Source of the DNA: Chara braunii
Taxonomy: Eukaryota > Streptophyta > Charophyceae > Charales > Characeae
DNA length: 31,342 nucleotides
Direction: 5' to 3'
Assembly: GCA_003427395.1 (NCBI GenBank)
Contig: BFEA01000527.1
Coordinates: forward strand, 21,174 to 52,515
Positions 26,073-31,342 of the stretch are shown here, in pieces. Made by a program: the position numbers and the translations under genes. The notes below the pieces were generated by a model. The model was not told the DNA's origin and made no database searches. It saw only the letters and a list, made by a program, of their open reading frames with translations. How positions within the stretch are numbered: position 1 is the first letter of the stretch; each line of letters opens with the position of its first letter.

Positions 26073-27092
26073 ACCACCATAACCTGCAATTACTTTCCTG
26101 TCCGCCTTCGACGTCGCGTCGTCCGACGGCGTTGCCTTCTCTACTCGGTCTAGGTTCGCTTCTTGCTGCTGAGCCTGCTGCTGCAGTCGCTCCGGACAAT
26201 GCTGAAGGTCATTTATGCCGACAAGGCTGGGAAGCCGTAAACTATCAGTCTCCGTACCTAGATGATGTCGCCCGACATTTTCCTGTTGAACCCACCCGAG
26301 CGAGCTCACTCCTGGCACACCCGTCGGCGAAACCGCCACCGCCGCCGCCGCCGCCGCAGCTGCGTCCCCGGGTTCCCCCTGCCCAATCCCACTGCCTTCC
26401 CCCTCCGCCACTGCATTGCCGCTCTCACTACTACCACACTGAACTATCCCCTCCACACTGTTGCCTCGCCCGCCAGATCCAGTTAGTACAAGCGACGCCA
26501 ACCCCGCAGCCTGCGGACCCGTCGCCTCAAGAGGACTTCCTGCCATGACGACGCCCCCGACGACCGCGTTACTGAGTGTCATACCATTCCCGGCATTGAG
26601 GTTCATACAGCTTCCGCCTGATCCATTTCCCGATTCCCCGATAACACAGCCGTCAATTCCGACGTCGCCGTTATTGCCCTTTTCGCCCGCGTCTTTCCCC
26701 TCAGGCGCAAGAGCGTGGCCGCTGCTGCTACTGCTGCTGCCACTGCTGTTACTCGCCCCGACTACCGCGCCCACACCACCTCCGTTTCTCTGCTGCTGCT
26801 GATGATGTTGATGCTGCTGATGTTGATAGTAATGGTGCTGCGGCGGTTGATAAGTGTGATTGTAGTGGGCATGGTGATGATGCTGGAGCTCCGCACCATC
26901 TTCTCTTTCTTTGCTCGTGCCATTACTCACCGGACCTTTCCTGCAGGCTGCCGCATATCCCATCGGTGGCTTTCTTCCGGGCACACGCTCCAAAGGCAAC
27001 GAACTAGTCGGAAACTCGTGCACCGCTGCTGCTACTGCTGCTTCACTACCCCTGCTGCTGTTGCTGCTGCTGCTGATCTTCTTCCCTCCCAT
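254..27092 (-). CDS. TEL-class Mei2-like RNA-binding protein (five exons, 1,836 aa inferred)
   Basis: The coding sequence joins 27092-23573, 6089-5006, 4126-4001, 2063-1922 and 892-254 on the minus strand. All introns are GT-AG and phases close without frameshift (3520+1084+126+142+639 = 5511 nt). Domains: low-complexity N-terminus 1-907; RRM1 about 908-973; Gln-rich linker; RRM2 about 1150-1225; Pro/Gly-rich linker; Mei2-type RRM3 about 1523-1624 with [13 protein letters not shown] and [12 protein letters not shown]; post-RRM3 block [20 protein letters not shown]; Ser-rich tail. RRM3 carries a long insert (AHCLRCN to [13 protein letters not shown]), which marks the TEL rather than the AML group. 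In established knowledge, TEL genes such as maize terminal ear1 act in the shoot apex and influence leaf initiation, and the RRMs bind RNA. Family members I recall are roughly 500-700 aa, so this one is greatly enlarged. The family call is firm; the orthologue name and exact start are not. Confidence 0.92.
1680..1717 (+). repeat. C-rich run and (CT)n microsatellite
   Basis: Runs of C broken by T lead into about ten CT units (1697-1717), inside intron 4. In the pre-mRNA this is a (GA)n purine tract. Confidence 0.95.
1797..1807 (+). other. Isolated pol III B-box-like motif
   Basis: GGTTCGATTCC matches the tRNA B-box consensus exactly. Just upstream is a small GGACC/GGTCC inverted repeat. I find no A box or tRNA fold, so this may be a worn tRNA or SINE fragment or chance. 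Confidence 0.25.
1922..2063 (-). CDS. Exon 4: RRM3 RNP1 and C-terminal helix
   Basis: The acceptor is GCGCAG ending at 2064 and the donor is GTACAG at 1921. The 142 nt complete K1577 and encode [19 protein letters not shown], the RNP1-like strand of RRM3, then [18 protein letters not shown] and [10 protein letters not shown]. The tryptophan in QQWE and the [14 protein letters not shown] end are hallmarks of Mei2-type RRM3. It ends on a codon boundary, in phase with exon 5. Confidence 0.94.
2476..2556 (+). mobile_element. SINE-like copy A (degraded, internally deleted)
   Basis: It shares blocks in the same order with copy B near 2771: GCTGTAGTGGTTA, a worn B box GTTTCATTCC, TGCA.G, AGGCCTGAGAAAGTACTGAC. 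Relative to copy B it lacks the segment around the CCTGTGGCCGAGG motif. It is antisense to the host gene. The tRNA head is inferred from block order, not an alignment. Confidence 0.5.
2771..2878 (+). mobile_element. SINE-like copy B with tRNA-derived head
   Basis: It begins ATGGCTGTAGTTGTTAGG (D-arm-like), continues through CTCCTGTGGCCGAGGGTG, then AGTTCGATTCC (2820-2830, near-perfect B box), and ends near GAAAGTACCGAC. The opening GGCTGTAGT and the TGTGGCCG motif recall tRNA-His, which is an inference from memory. No poly-A tail or target duplication is clear. Confidence 0.55.
4001..4126 (-). CDS. Exon 3: central RRM3 with TEL-type insert
   Basis: This 126-nt exon is too short to stand out as an open frame and was found by reading for RRM3. 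The acceptor is GTGCAG ending at 4127 and the donor is GTAAGT at 4000. It completes S1535 and encodes [16 protein letters not shown], a short polar insert ([12 protein letters not shown]) and [13 protein letters not shown], ending in AA of a split Lys codon. The helix (LLALLDAHC) and the strand ([10 protein letters not shown]) are the expected elements of the Mei2 C-terminal RRM. The insert between them separates TEL from AML members. Confidence 0.93.
4127..5005 (-). other. Intron 2 (0.88 kb)
   Basis: This is a GTGAGT...GTGCAG intron inside RRM3, splitting the NKYS codon for Ser. I see no repeat or gene in it. Confidence 0.9.
5006..6089 (-). CDS. Exon 2: second half of RRM2, linker and start of RRM3
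   Basis: The acceptor is TTTGAAG at 6091-6090 and the donor is GTGAGT at 5005. The exon starts with the last two bases of the G1174 codon, giving [19 protein letters not shown] across the splice, then [19 protein letters not shown] and [14 protein letters not shown]. These are the RNP1 area and last strand of RRM2 in Mei2-like proteins. A linker of about 290 residues follows, rich in Pro, Gly, Ala and Ser, then [14 protein letters not shown] just before RRM3, as usual in TEL proteins. It ends with [12 protein letters not shown] plus AG of a split Ser codon. The open frame continues upstream of 6089, but that part lies in intron 1. Confidence 0.92.
6656..6668 (+). repeat. C13 homopolymer
   Basis: Thirteen consecutive C residues inside intron 1. 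Confidence 0.9.
6841..6873 (+). repeat. (TG)16 microsatellite
   Basis: An uninterrupted TG run preceded by a short CTCTCTCCC stretch, in intron 1. Confidence 0.95.
7702..7878 (+). repeat. Diverged direct duplication (about 57 bp, spaced 122 bp)
   Basis: 7702-7759 and 7824-7878 share ATATGT.TTGCTGCG..CCTGGA, AGGCGTTTG, CAACTGCCAA and AACATAAGCAG. A separate shared block, CCTCCATGCAAAG.GTC, occurs at about 7801 and 7984. Several duplications probably overlap here. Confidence 0.7.
9656..9691 (+). repeat. 18-bp tandem duplication
   Basis: Two near-identical units containing ATCCCACTGGGCTTG lie head to tail in intron 1. Confidence 0.85.
10489..10516 (+). repeat. (AT)n-CGTC-(AT)n tract
   Basis: Two AT runs are separated by CGTC. 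The tract is self-complementary and could form a cruciform. Confidence 0.9.
12679..12750 (+). repeat. (CT)28-(AC)8 compound microsatellite
   Basis: CT units at 12679-12734 run directly into AC units at 12735-12750. This is the longest CT tract in the interior of the window. Confidence 0.95.
12919..12980 (+). repeat. C-run and (TG)n compound microsatellite
   Basis: C-rich sequence leads through TTCTC into a TG run (12943-12980) with one C interruption. Confidence 0.93.
13128..13200 (-). pseudogene. tRNA-like relic (73 nt)
   Basis: On the minus strand this 73-nt stretch is tRNA-sized. A perfect B box GGTTCAAATCC (13149-13139) sits in a T-arm-like AGGGGTTCAAATCCCTC. An A-box-like TAGTTGAGTAAGAG is placed correctly, with a GTT/AAC D-stem, a GGAA/TTCC anticodon-arm-like hairpin, and a 3' end CCTGGCA. 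The 5' end GGGTGGA pairs poorly with TCCTGGC, so the acceptor stem is degraded. It could be a tRNA pseudogene, an organelle tRNA insertion or a SINE head. The anticodon is uncertain. Confidence 0.5.
15483..15537 (+). repeat. 29-bp tandem duplication
   Basis: Two copies of TGGACACAGCTTACGGCAG followed by ACAA lie 29 bp apart. Confidence 0.9.
15797..16020 (+). repeat. Two 112-bp tandem units
   Basis: Units 15797-15908 and 15909-16020 are nearly identical. Each begins ATCCAGTACACCCGCAAAC and ends CAGGCAGAAAGGCCGTGGC. The end segment is shared with the 99-bp array that follows. Confidence 0.93.
16022..16300 (+). repeat. Three 99-bp tandem units
   Basis: Unit starts (GGCAGAAAGCATAAAATGAG) are at 16022, 16121 and 16220, an exact 99-bp period. 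The first two are essentially identical and the third diverges after its first 40 bases (GATAGATCGATG) and ends in CTATCGGAA/CTGTCGGAA variants. Because 99 is divisible by three, both strands show open frames across the array. These are not evidence of coding. Confidence 0.93.
17411..17638 (+). repeat. GCATGCACGCACGC minisatellite
   Basis: About 230 bp of irregular units of roughly 30-35 bp are built on TGCATGCACGCACGC with short AAACACT-type spacers. It is strongly alternating purine-pyrimidine and ends in CGCGCGCACACGCACA. Open frames across it translate to Cys/Ala/Arg repeats and are artefacts. Confidence 0.93.
18331..18432. mobile_element. Harbinger-like MITE (96-bp core)
   Basis: The left terminal inverted repeat starts GGGCATGCATACTCACACTA (18334). 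The right one, read in reverse complement from 18429, is GGGCATATACTCGCACTAG. They match apart from a 2-nt indel and one base. The flanks are identical TTA trinucleotides (18331-18333 and 18430-18432), the TWA-type duplication typical of PIF/Harbinger. It has no coding capacity. Confidence 0.72.
18892..19400 (+). repeat. Tandem duplication of about 259 bp
   Basis: Copy 1 (about 18892-19136) and copy 2 (about 19152-19400) share long collinear blocks: GCTGCACCGCATCCTCC, ATAACGACGGTACGACTTTT, CGCATTTAGGGTCAGATAC, TCCACACTCGATTAGCT and CACATACACCTA. They differ by scattered substitutions and small indels, so the duplication is old. Confidence 0.92.
19770..19870. repeat. AT-rich ATATCTATAATA degenerate repeat
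   Basis: About 100 bp of nearly pure A/T with recurring TATATCTA and AATAAGAATATAT words, embedded in otherwise mixed-composition DNA. Confidence 0.85.
19946..20014 (+). repeat. (TG)n microsatellite, about 69 bp
   Basis: The longest TG run in the window, with two single-base interruptions. Confidence 0.95.
20469..20549 (+). repeat. 22-bp direct repeat flanking (TC)n
   Basis: A perfect 22-bp sequence beginning GCCGACTAGTGCAACG occurs at 20469-20490 and 20528-20549, with (TC)n at 20491-20523 between. CTCT also precedes the first copy, giving a 59-bp tandem unit that contains the microsatellite. Confidence 0.95.
20710..20805. mobile_element. Second Harbinger-like MITE (90-bp core, diverged)
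   Basis: The left end reads TTA-GGGCATATTCACACTA (20713 on). The right end in reverse complement from 20802 reads GGGCGCACTCAAACTAGG, with TCA beyond it. The termini match each other imperfectly and match the MITE at 18331, with TTA/TCA as a decayed target duplication. The interior CTTTCCCGGGCAG resembles CTTTCCCAGGCAG of the 15797-16300 arrays. Confidence 0.5.
21170..21360 (+). repeat. Two 96-bp tandem units
   Basis: 21170-21265 and 21266-21360 share CCAGTCTGACC, CTCGTCC, ACCTGCTATCTACAAACGCA and AACACTAAGACAAATCGACC with few differences. Confidence 0.93.
21674..21722 (+). repeat. 30-bp tandem duplication
   Basis: CCTTACGGAGAATGAGGGT occurs at 21674 and again 30 bp later at 21704. Confidence 0.92.
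22523..22580 (+). repeat. (TC)19-(GCTC)5 compound microsatellite
   Basis: A TC run changes into five GCTC tetramers at 22561-22580, in intron 1 about 1 kb from exon 1. Confidence 0.95.
23573..27092 (-). CDS. Exon 1: N-terminal extension, RRM1 and first half of RRM2
   Basis: This exon holds 1,173 codons plus one base. I start it at the ATG at 27092-27090 ([15 protein letters not shown]). The frame stays open about 21 codons further upstream, but only to a GTG, so 27092 is the first ATG. Residues 1-907 are mostly disordered in appearance, with a Gly run near 338-350, alternating His/Gln blocks, 23 consecutive Gln at 546-568 and many Pro/Ser stretches. RRM1 starts at R908 ([17 protein letters not shown]) and continues through [20 protein letters not shown] Gln/His-rich linker follows, then RRM2 begins at G1150 ([20 protein letters not shown]). 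The exon ends in the codon for G1174 at donor GTGAGA (23572). A later Met in [10 protein letters not shown] is an alternative start. Confidence 0.88.
25389..25457 (-). repeat. Poly-Gln-coding tract (23 codons)
   Basis: Within exon 1, residues 546-568 are Gln, coded by 16 CAG and 7 CAA. It is flanked by His-coding repeats on the N-terminal side and a Pro run on the C-terminal side. Confidence 0.9.
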
Positions 27093-27477
27093 CCTACTCA
27101 CCTCTTCCGCGCCAAGCAATGGCAGCTGGTGGAGCCCCCACCACCAACCAACCACCCAAGCAAAACCTTACCGATGTTGCCCCTTTCCCTACCTATTCGT
27201 TATCTCAAAATAATCACTTTCCCCACCTCCAGCTGTCGCCGCCGCGTTTGATGTTCCCAGCTCCACCTACAAAATCGACCACCGCTAGCCGATTTCACTC
27301 TCCTCCTCAGCACCTGCTTTCCAGCCAAAAAGAGAAAACGAAAGCGGTGGAAAAGCACCTTCTTTCCATTCTCCACCCTACCCCTCGCCCACAATGCGTG
27401 TCGATCACTCGATCCACCACGTCGCCCCTTCTCAAACTGGGTTTTCTGTCCCTCAATGCCAAGCACGCAAGCTGCAC

Positions 27478-27480
<3 letters not shown>

Positions 27481-27529
<49 letters not shown>
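27481..27529 (+). repeat. (TC)24 tract, likely (GA)n in the mRNA leader
   Basis: It lies about 390 bp upstream of the ATG. On the gene's sense strand it is (GA)n, a motif often found in plant 5' leaders and bound by GAGA-binding (BBR/BPC) proteins. That function here is inferred. Confidence 0.75.
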
Positions 27530-27533
<4 letters not shown>

Positions 27534-28315
27534 GGTGTGACTGCACCTAGTTATCAATCCGCTCATTTCTATCAGCAGTCAGTCCGTCTCTGGCACAATC
27601 CCGCGATCCCCGTCGTTGATATGACAAAACCACACGTGGTGCAACCCCGCAGACATAGGGTACACCGCTTACAATGCGGAAAGAGAGAAGCTCCACTATA
27701 AAATTATTTCAGCCCGCCGAGATCCCGACTCCTTCGTGCTCTGCCTCAGAGCCGACGAGCGAGTTACGCAGGCGGCACCACAACAGCATCGAGGCAAGAA
27801 AGTACCTCGGACATACAGCTGGACACCCCGCGTCCTCGACGCATCCACAGTCTCATCCACATTCATTGAACCTGTCCACCTTTCCCACTAACACTGCTAA
27901 ACTCACCCGCCCACCATCGCCCTCGCTCTCTCCTCTTTCCAACTACGTGCCCGTACCGTCGGCACAGCAGTACGCGCACACAACGTGAGAAGAAAACACA
28001 GCATATACACGACGACCAACCGCTCCCTCCTATCTCCAACTAAAATGTTCCCGTACCGTCCGAAAGGTTCGTACTACTAAAAATCTCAAGTTCCCGGAAT
28101 TAACACCAAGCCCCACTCTCCATTCGATGCCCACGATCGATCATTCTGCTCGCCAGCCACCAATCAGAGAGATACTCTCAACGGCTAGAATCACCTCCCT
28201 GTCGACCCGGCCACCATCCATCCATCTTCGTTAACTCGTTAGTTATTCGATATCATCGGAAACGCCGTTCGTGAGTGGTAATCCACCACGGATATGAGCG
28301 ATGGCAATCGCAACC

Positions 28316-28401
28316 CTTCCGTCCGTACGTCCGTACGTCTTGGTTGCTCTTCCGTCCGTACGTCCGTACGTCTTAGTTGCACTTCCGTCCGTACGTCCGT
28401 T
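28316..28401 (+). repeat. 33-bp tandem repeat, 2.6 copies
   Basis: Units start at 28316, 28349 and 28382 with CTTCCGTCCGTACGTCCGTA. Each contains an inner TCCGTACG/TCCGTACG duplication including the palindrome CGTACG. It is about 1.2 kb upstream of the ATG. Confidence 0.93.
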
Positions 28402-29328
28402 ACCCAGGCAAAAGATAAGAGAACCCCGTAAAGTTAAGGTTTGGGACTGTCTCCCTCCCGCAAGATCAATGAATAAATGAAAATGGAAACTGGCAATCCA
28501 ATCTTCTTTTAATAAATAACAACGGTGAGAGATCCCTCACCGCCGTTGATTGTCCATGAATGAAGAGAGATCGATGAATGCACAGGTACGGAGAATACAT
28601 ACACGGGTAATGAAACACATATGCTTCGATGCATAGACGTGGAAGAGAAGACTGGAGCTGGGGCAATCAGATAGATCTGATGCTCATCAACGCCGCTAAG
28701 CATCGAGAGGTGATGGGGAGGAAGAGGGGATAACAACGAAGATAAGTGGCCTCTGCACATGAGGGATTTATTAATGAACGAACAGGACTCTCCCTTCTCA
28801 TCGTGGGAGGGTCCCCGGATGGTTGACAGAATGAGAAGGTGCGGAGGAGGTAGACTCGTAGTAGACTTCACCGTCCGCAGTGCTTGCTCCTTTAGTGCGT
28901 TCCTATGACCAGCTCCAATGAACCCGTTGTCCTGCACCCCTTGCCCATTGACTTCACGTCACCCCTGCCACGCTCCGCATGCACAACTGCAGCGAGCGGG
29001 CAAGTAAGCTTCTGACAGTTTGCTATTTACCACTTGCTATACCGGAGTCGCCGAGGGCATAAGAGCCCGCATAACGTCTGCCACATCGACCCTGTGCCAC
29101 CCTAACCCGACCCAGCGCCCACCAACCTACCAGCTCTCCTCTCCCGTCCTCCCAGCTTTGTCCCACGGCCACGGCTTCTCCGTCTCCTCCCGCTGATTAC
29201 GTTCCGCGCGCGCCCTCTTCCTTACCCCAGTTTCCGTAGTCTTCCCAGTGAGCGCGCCTTTGCAATCAACTAGGCCGCACACAAGGATCGGCAACCACCG
29301 CTGTCGTGAACAAGCTACTGTGGAGGGA

Positions 29329-29344
29329 CTCTCTCTCTCTCTCC

Positions 29345-29377
<33 letters not shown>
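29329..29377 (+). repeat. (CT)n-(GT)n compound microsatellite
   Basis: A CT run from 29329 passes through CCCTC into a TG run at 29348-29377, similar in layout to 6830-6873 and 12937-12980. Confidence 0.94.
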
Positions 29378-29382
<5 letters not shown>

Positions 29383-29393
29383 GTCCGTGTATG

Positions 29394-29469
29394 CCCCCCC
29401 CCCCCCCCCCCCCGGCACTCCCTGCCCCTCCCTACCCTTCCTCCCGACTCCCGCCCCCCCCCCCCCCCC
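29394..29469 (+). repeat. Paired poly-C runs (about C20 and C16)
   Basis: C runs at about 29394-29413 and 29454-29469 are separated by C-rich sequence. The minus strand is poly-G, able in principle to form quadruplexes. Exact lengths of such runs are error-prone in sequencing. Confidence 0.88.
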
Positions 29470-30240
29470 GCCGTTTCCCCTACCGCCGTTCCCCCGCCCC
29501 AACCTCTGTTTCCCTCCAACCGAAGCTGTCTCTCTCCTCCGCTCTCTCCGTGTGCGGAGATCTAGAGCGACATACCAGCAGGTACTGCGCAAAAAAGCGA
29601 GTGCACTACTACACTACCCAGTAGTGCGCATCCGTCGCGTCCGAAGAGGCGGAAAGATGATCCCCCAGGGGCCCCCAGGGATGACCAAAGATTCGAGCAC
29701 GTCCCTCTGACTGAAAGGAGAACTGCAGTGTTGTCCTCCCCCGACGCGAACGCGATGAAAAGCTGCTACCGAGCAGAGCGCAAGCGAGTGACCAAGGCAA
29801 AAGCGACGAAGGCAGACGCGAAGGTAAGGGCAAGGCCGAGGTAATAGCAGCCTCCGCTTTCTCCCGCAGGCACGCGATATCACGTTTCCCACCACTCCAC
29901 AACGACACTGCTTGTGCCACTCTGTGTCTAATCCCAAGCCCGCGTAGTCTACCGACTCAATGCGGAGATTCTGTCCGCTTGAGCGCGACGCCATGCCGCG
30001 CACCGTAACTCTCCGCGCCGTGCTGCGCCGCGCCCGCGCCGGGGCCGGCAGCTGTTAGGGGCGCGTGTTGCTTTGCGAAAATTAGCAGCGGGCGGCGGCG
30101 CAGTTCGTTCGTTCGTTTCTCTATTGCTCACCCGTCCATTGCCAATTCTAGCGAGGCGGTAGAATTGCCAAATTGCCAAATTGCCAGAACCGGGCTGATG
30201 TCAGTCAGACTTGACCGGGAAATAGCCGTTCGATGATCGA

Positions 30241-30267
30241 TCAAGTGACGATCTAACGGTCACTTGA
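30241..30267. repeat. 9-bp perfect inverted repeat
   Basis: TCAAGTGAC (30241-30249) and GTCACTTGA (30259-30267) are separated by 9 nt, a small hairpin or a dyad-symmetric site. No U-run follows. Confidence 0.8.
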
Positions 30268-30625
30268 TGTCAAGGAGCCTTAGCCGAGCTGGCCTTGCAC
30301 GTTGCCGTAGTATGGAATCCCCTATTTTAGCTGCTTTCAGGGGTGGCGGCAGCCGGGTTGGAGGGGGGTTGTTCTATTTATCGGCAGCGGGCGGACGCTT
30401 GTCAATCAACAAACCCTTGTCTCGCTCCGCCTGCCATCAGCTCTCGAACAGCTACCAGAATAGAGATTTTCCCAAACTACGGCCACCGTCAGGGCCAGCT
30501 CGGTTTGCCCGGTTATTCCATTGGAACGTTTTCTCCGGCCGAAGGTTCGGAGACTCGAACGCAGATCTATCAGCCGTCAAAAAAAAAAAACAGAACACCT
30601 TTGTCAATGAAGAACTCGATACCAG

Positions 30626-30770
30626 CGCCACTTCGCAGCCGAAGGCAAAGAACAGAGGGTGGTGCAGGATTTGGATCGACAAGTAAGCCCCTACCAGGGG
30701 CACTTCGCAGGCAAAGGCCGAGAAGAGCGGGTGGTGCTGAGCTTGGATGGACCAGTAAGCCCCTACTGGA
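30626..30770 (+). repeat. Two diverged 72-bp tandem units
   Basis: CACTTCGCAG recurs at 30629 and 30701, followed by GGTGGTGC, TTGGAT.GAC and AGTAAGCCCCTAC in both units. A shorter diverged pair built on TTCGCAGCC.GTCAGGG follows at about 30789-30860, then a 20-bp pair around TATACGGGT (about 30885-30920). Confidence 0.8.
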
Positions 30771-31064
30771 ATATACTGGTCAACTCCGGTTCGCAGCCCG
30801 TCAGGGGTGCGGTTCTCACCCCTAAGTTCGCAGCCGGTCAGGGTTGCGTTTTCCCCCCCTGAGGCAATTTCGTTGTCTTTGGCTATACGGGTCGTCCTTG
30901 GTTATACGGGTTGTTCATTCGGCTGCATTCGTCGCTGAAAGGCTGGTAAATTGAGAGGCACGGGCATTGGAGGGGGCGGAGGACAGTTCAAGCAAACGCA
31001 GGACGGGTAGCTGCCCGTGTCATTTTCCAGGGAACCCCGACATTATGCGAAGAACGGATAGGTG

Positions 31065-31107
31065 CCTGTGGTCCTAAAAGAAAATGAAACGGCGTGCGGA
31101 CCACAGG
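31065..31107. repeat. 10-bp inverted repeat with 23-nt spacer
   Basis: CCTGTGGTCC (31065-31074) and GGACCACAGG (31098-31107) are perfectly complementary. Confidence 0.85.
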
Positions 31108-31212
31108 TCCTTCACATTTGAAATGGAAACGGCACGGGCCCAGGTCTACAGCCTCCTGCCCAGCACACACACTTCGGCCCAGTGGGCCTTGTCACTGTTC
31201 TGGACCATTTTA

Positions 31213-31247
31213 TCTGAATCTTGATGCATTTGAGGGCCAGATTCAGA
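31213..31247. repeat. 9-bp inverted repeat with 17-nt spacer
   Basis: TCTGAATCT (31213-31221) pairs with AGATTCAGA (31239-31247), just before the terminal CT tract. Confidence 0.8.
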
Positions 31248-31256
31248 AATGGGGAT

Positions 31257-31257
<1 letters not shown>

Positions 31258-31342
<85 letters not shown>
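31258..31342 (+). repeat. (CT)42 microsatellite at window end
   Basis: About 85 bp of CT units run to the last base and may continue beyond. It is the longest simple repeat here. Confidence 0.97.

Larger units (their letters stand above)
27093..31342 (-). other. 5' flank and probable promoter/leader region
   Basis: This region lies upstream of the first ATG on the minus strand. The proximal part holds a GA tract (27481-27529) that is probably leader. Further up are a 33-bp repeat, poly-C runs, a GC-rich patch at about 29995-30110 and inverted and tandem repeats. I could not assign a TATA box or start site. No other gene is supported; stretches 27530-28315, 28402-29328 and 29470-30240 hold only short unrecognised frames. 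Confidence 0.5.

Noticed and set aside
27093-27155. N-terminal extension of exon 1 to 27155
   Set aside because: The codon at 27155 is GTG, not ATG, and the stretch includes a donor-like GAGGTGAGT. The first ATG in frame is at 27092.
23735-27251. Long open frames opposite or overlapping exon 1
   Set aside because: Shadows of GC-rich repeat-coding DNA (poly-Leu, Ala, His, Arg); the minus-strand frame alone carries RRM domains.
27307-27546. Upstream reading frame with a (Glu-Arg)n run
   Set aside because: It starts on GTG and its coding look comes from translating the GA microsatellite.
29614-30003. Minus-strand frame starting MRGMASRSSG as an upstream gene
   Set aside because: No recognisable domain, overlapping frames are equally long, and the region is merely GC-rich.

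Overview
The window carries one recognisable protein-coding gene, on the minus strand, occupying about 254-27092. It is a plant-type Mei2-like RNA-binding protein of the TERMINAL EAR1-LIKE (TEL) class. I reconstructed five coding exons whose splice phases all close, giving an inferred protein of 1,836 residues. The order is: a very long low-complexity N-terminal extension (Ser, Gly, His, Gln, Pro and Ala runs), RRM1, a Gln-rich linker, RRM2, a Pro/Gly-rich linker, the Mei2-type C-terminal RRM3, and a Ser-rich tail. This class is known from land plants. Long introns, tRNA-derived SINE copies, Harbinger-like MITEs and abundant CT/GT microsatellites suggest a land plant with a large genome, possibly a fern or lycophyte. 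The sequence does not fix the species.

Layout from low to high coordinates: 3' flank (1-253); exon 5 with the stop codon (254-892); intron 4 (893-1921, a CT tract); exon 4 (1922-2063); intron 3 (2064-4000, two degraded SINE-like copies); exon 3 (4001-4126); intron 2 (4127-5005); exon 2 (5006-6089); intron 1 (6090-23572, 17.5 kb); exon 1 (23573-27092); 5' flank (27093-31342). Intron 1 splits RRM2. It holds no credible gene, only repeats: a tRNA-like relic, two MITE-like elements with TTA-type target duplications, several tandem arrays, a Z-DNA-prone minisatellite and many microsatellites. The 5' flank has a GA-rich probable leader (CT on the + strand), a 33-bp tandem repeat, poly-C runs, a GC-rich patch and inverted or tandem repeats.

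I saw no operon, CRISPR array, rRNA, intact tRNA or transposase. The most notable content is the exceptionally expanded TEL protein and the very large repeat-filled intron that breaks RRM2. Intron boundaries were read from GT/AG sites and protein homology only, with no transcript data. The 5' end (leader, first Met and any leader intron) is the least certain part.
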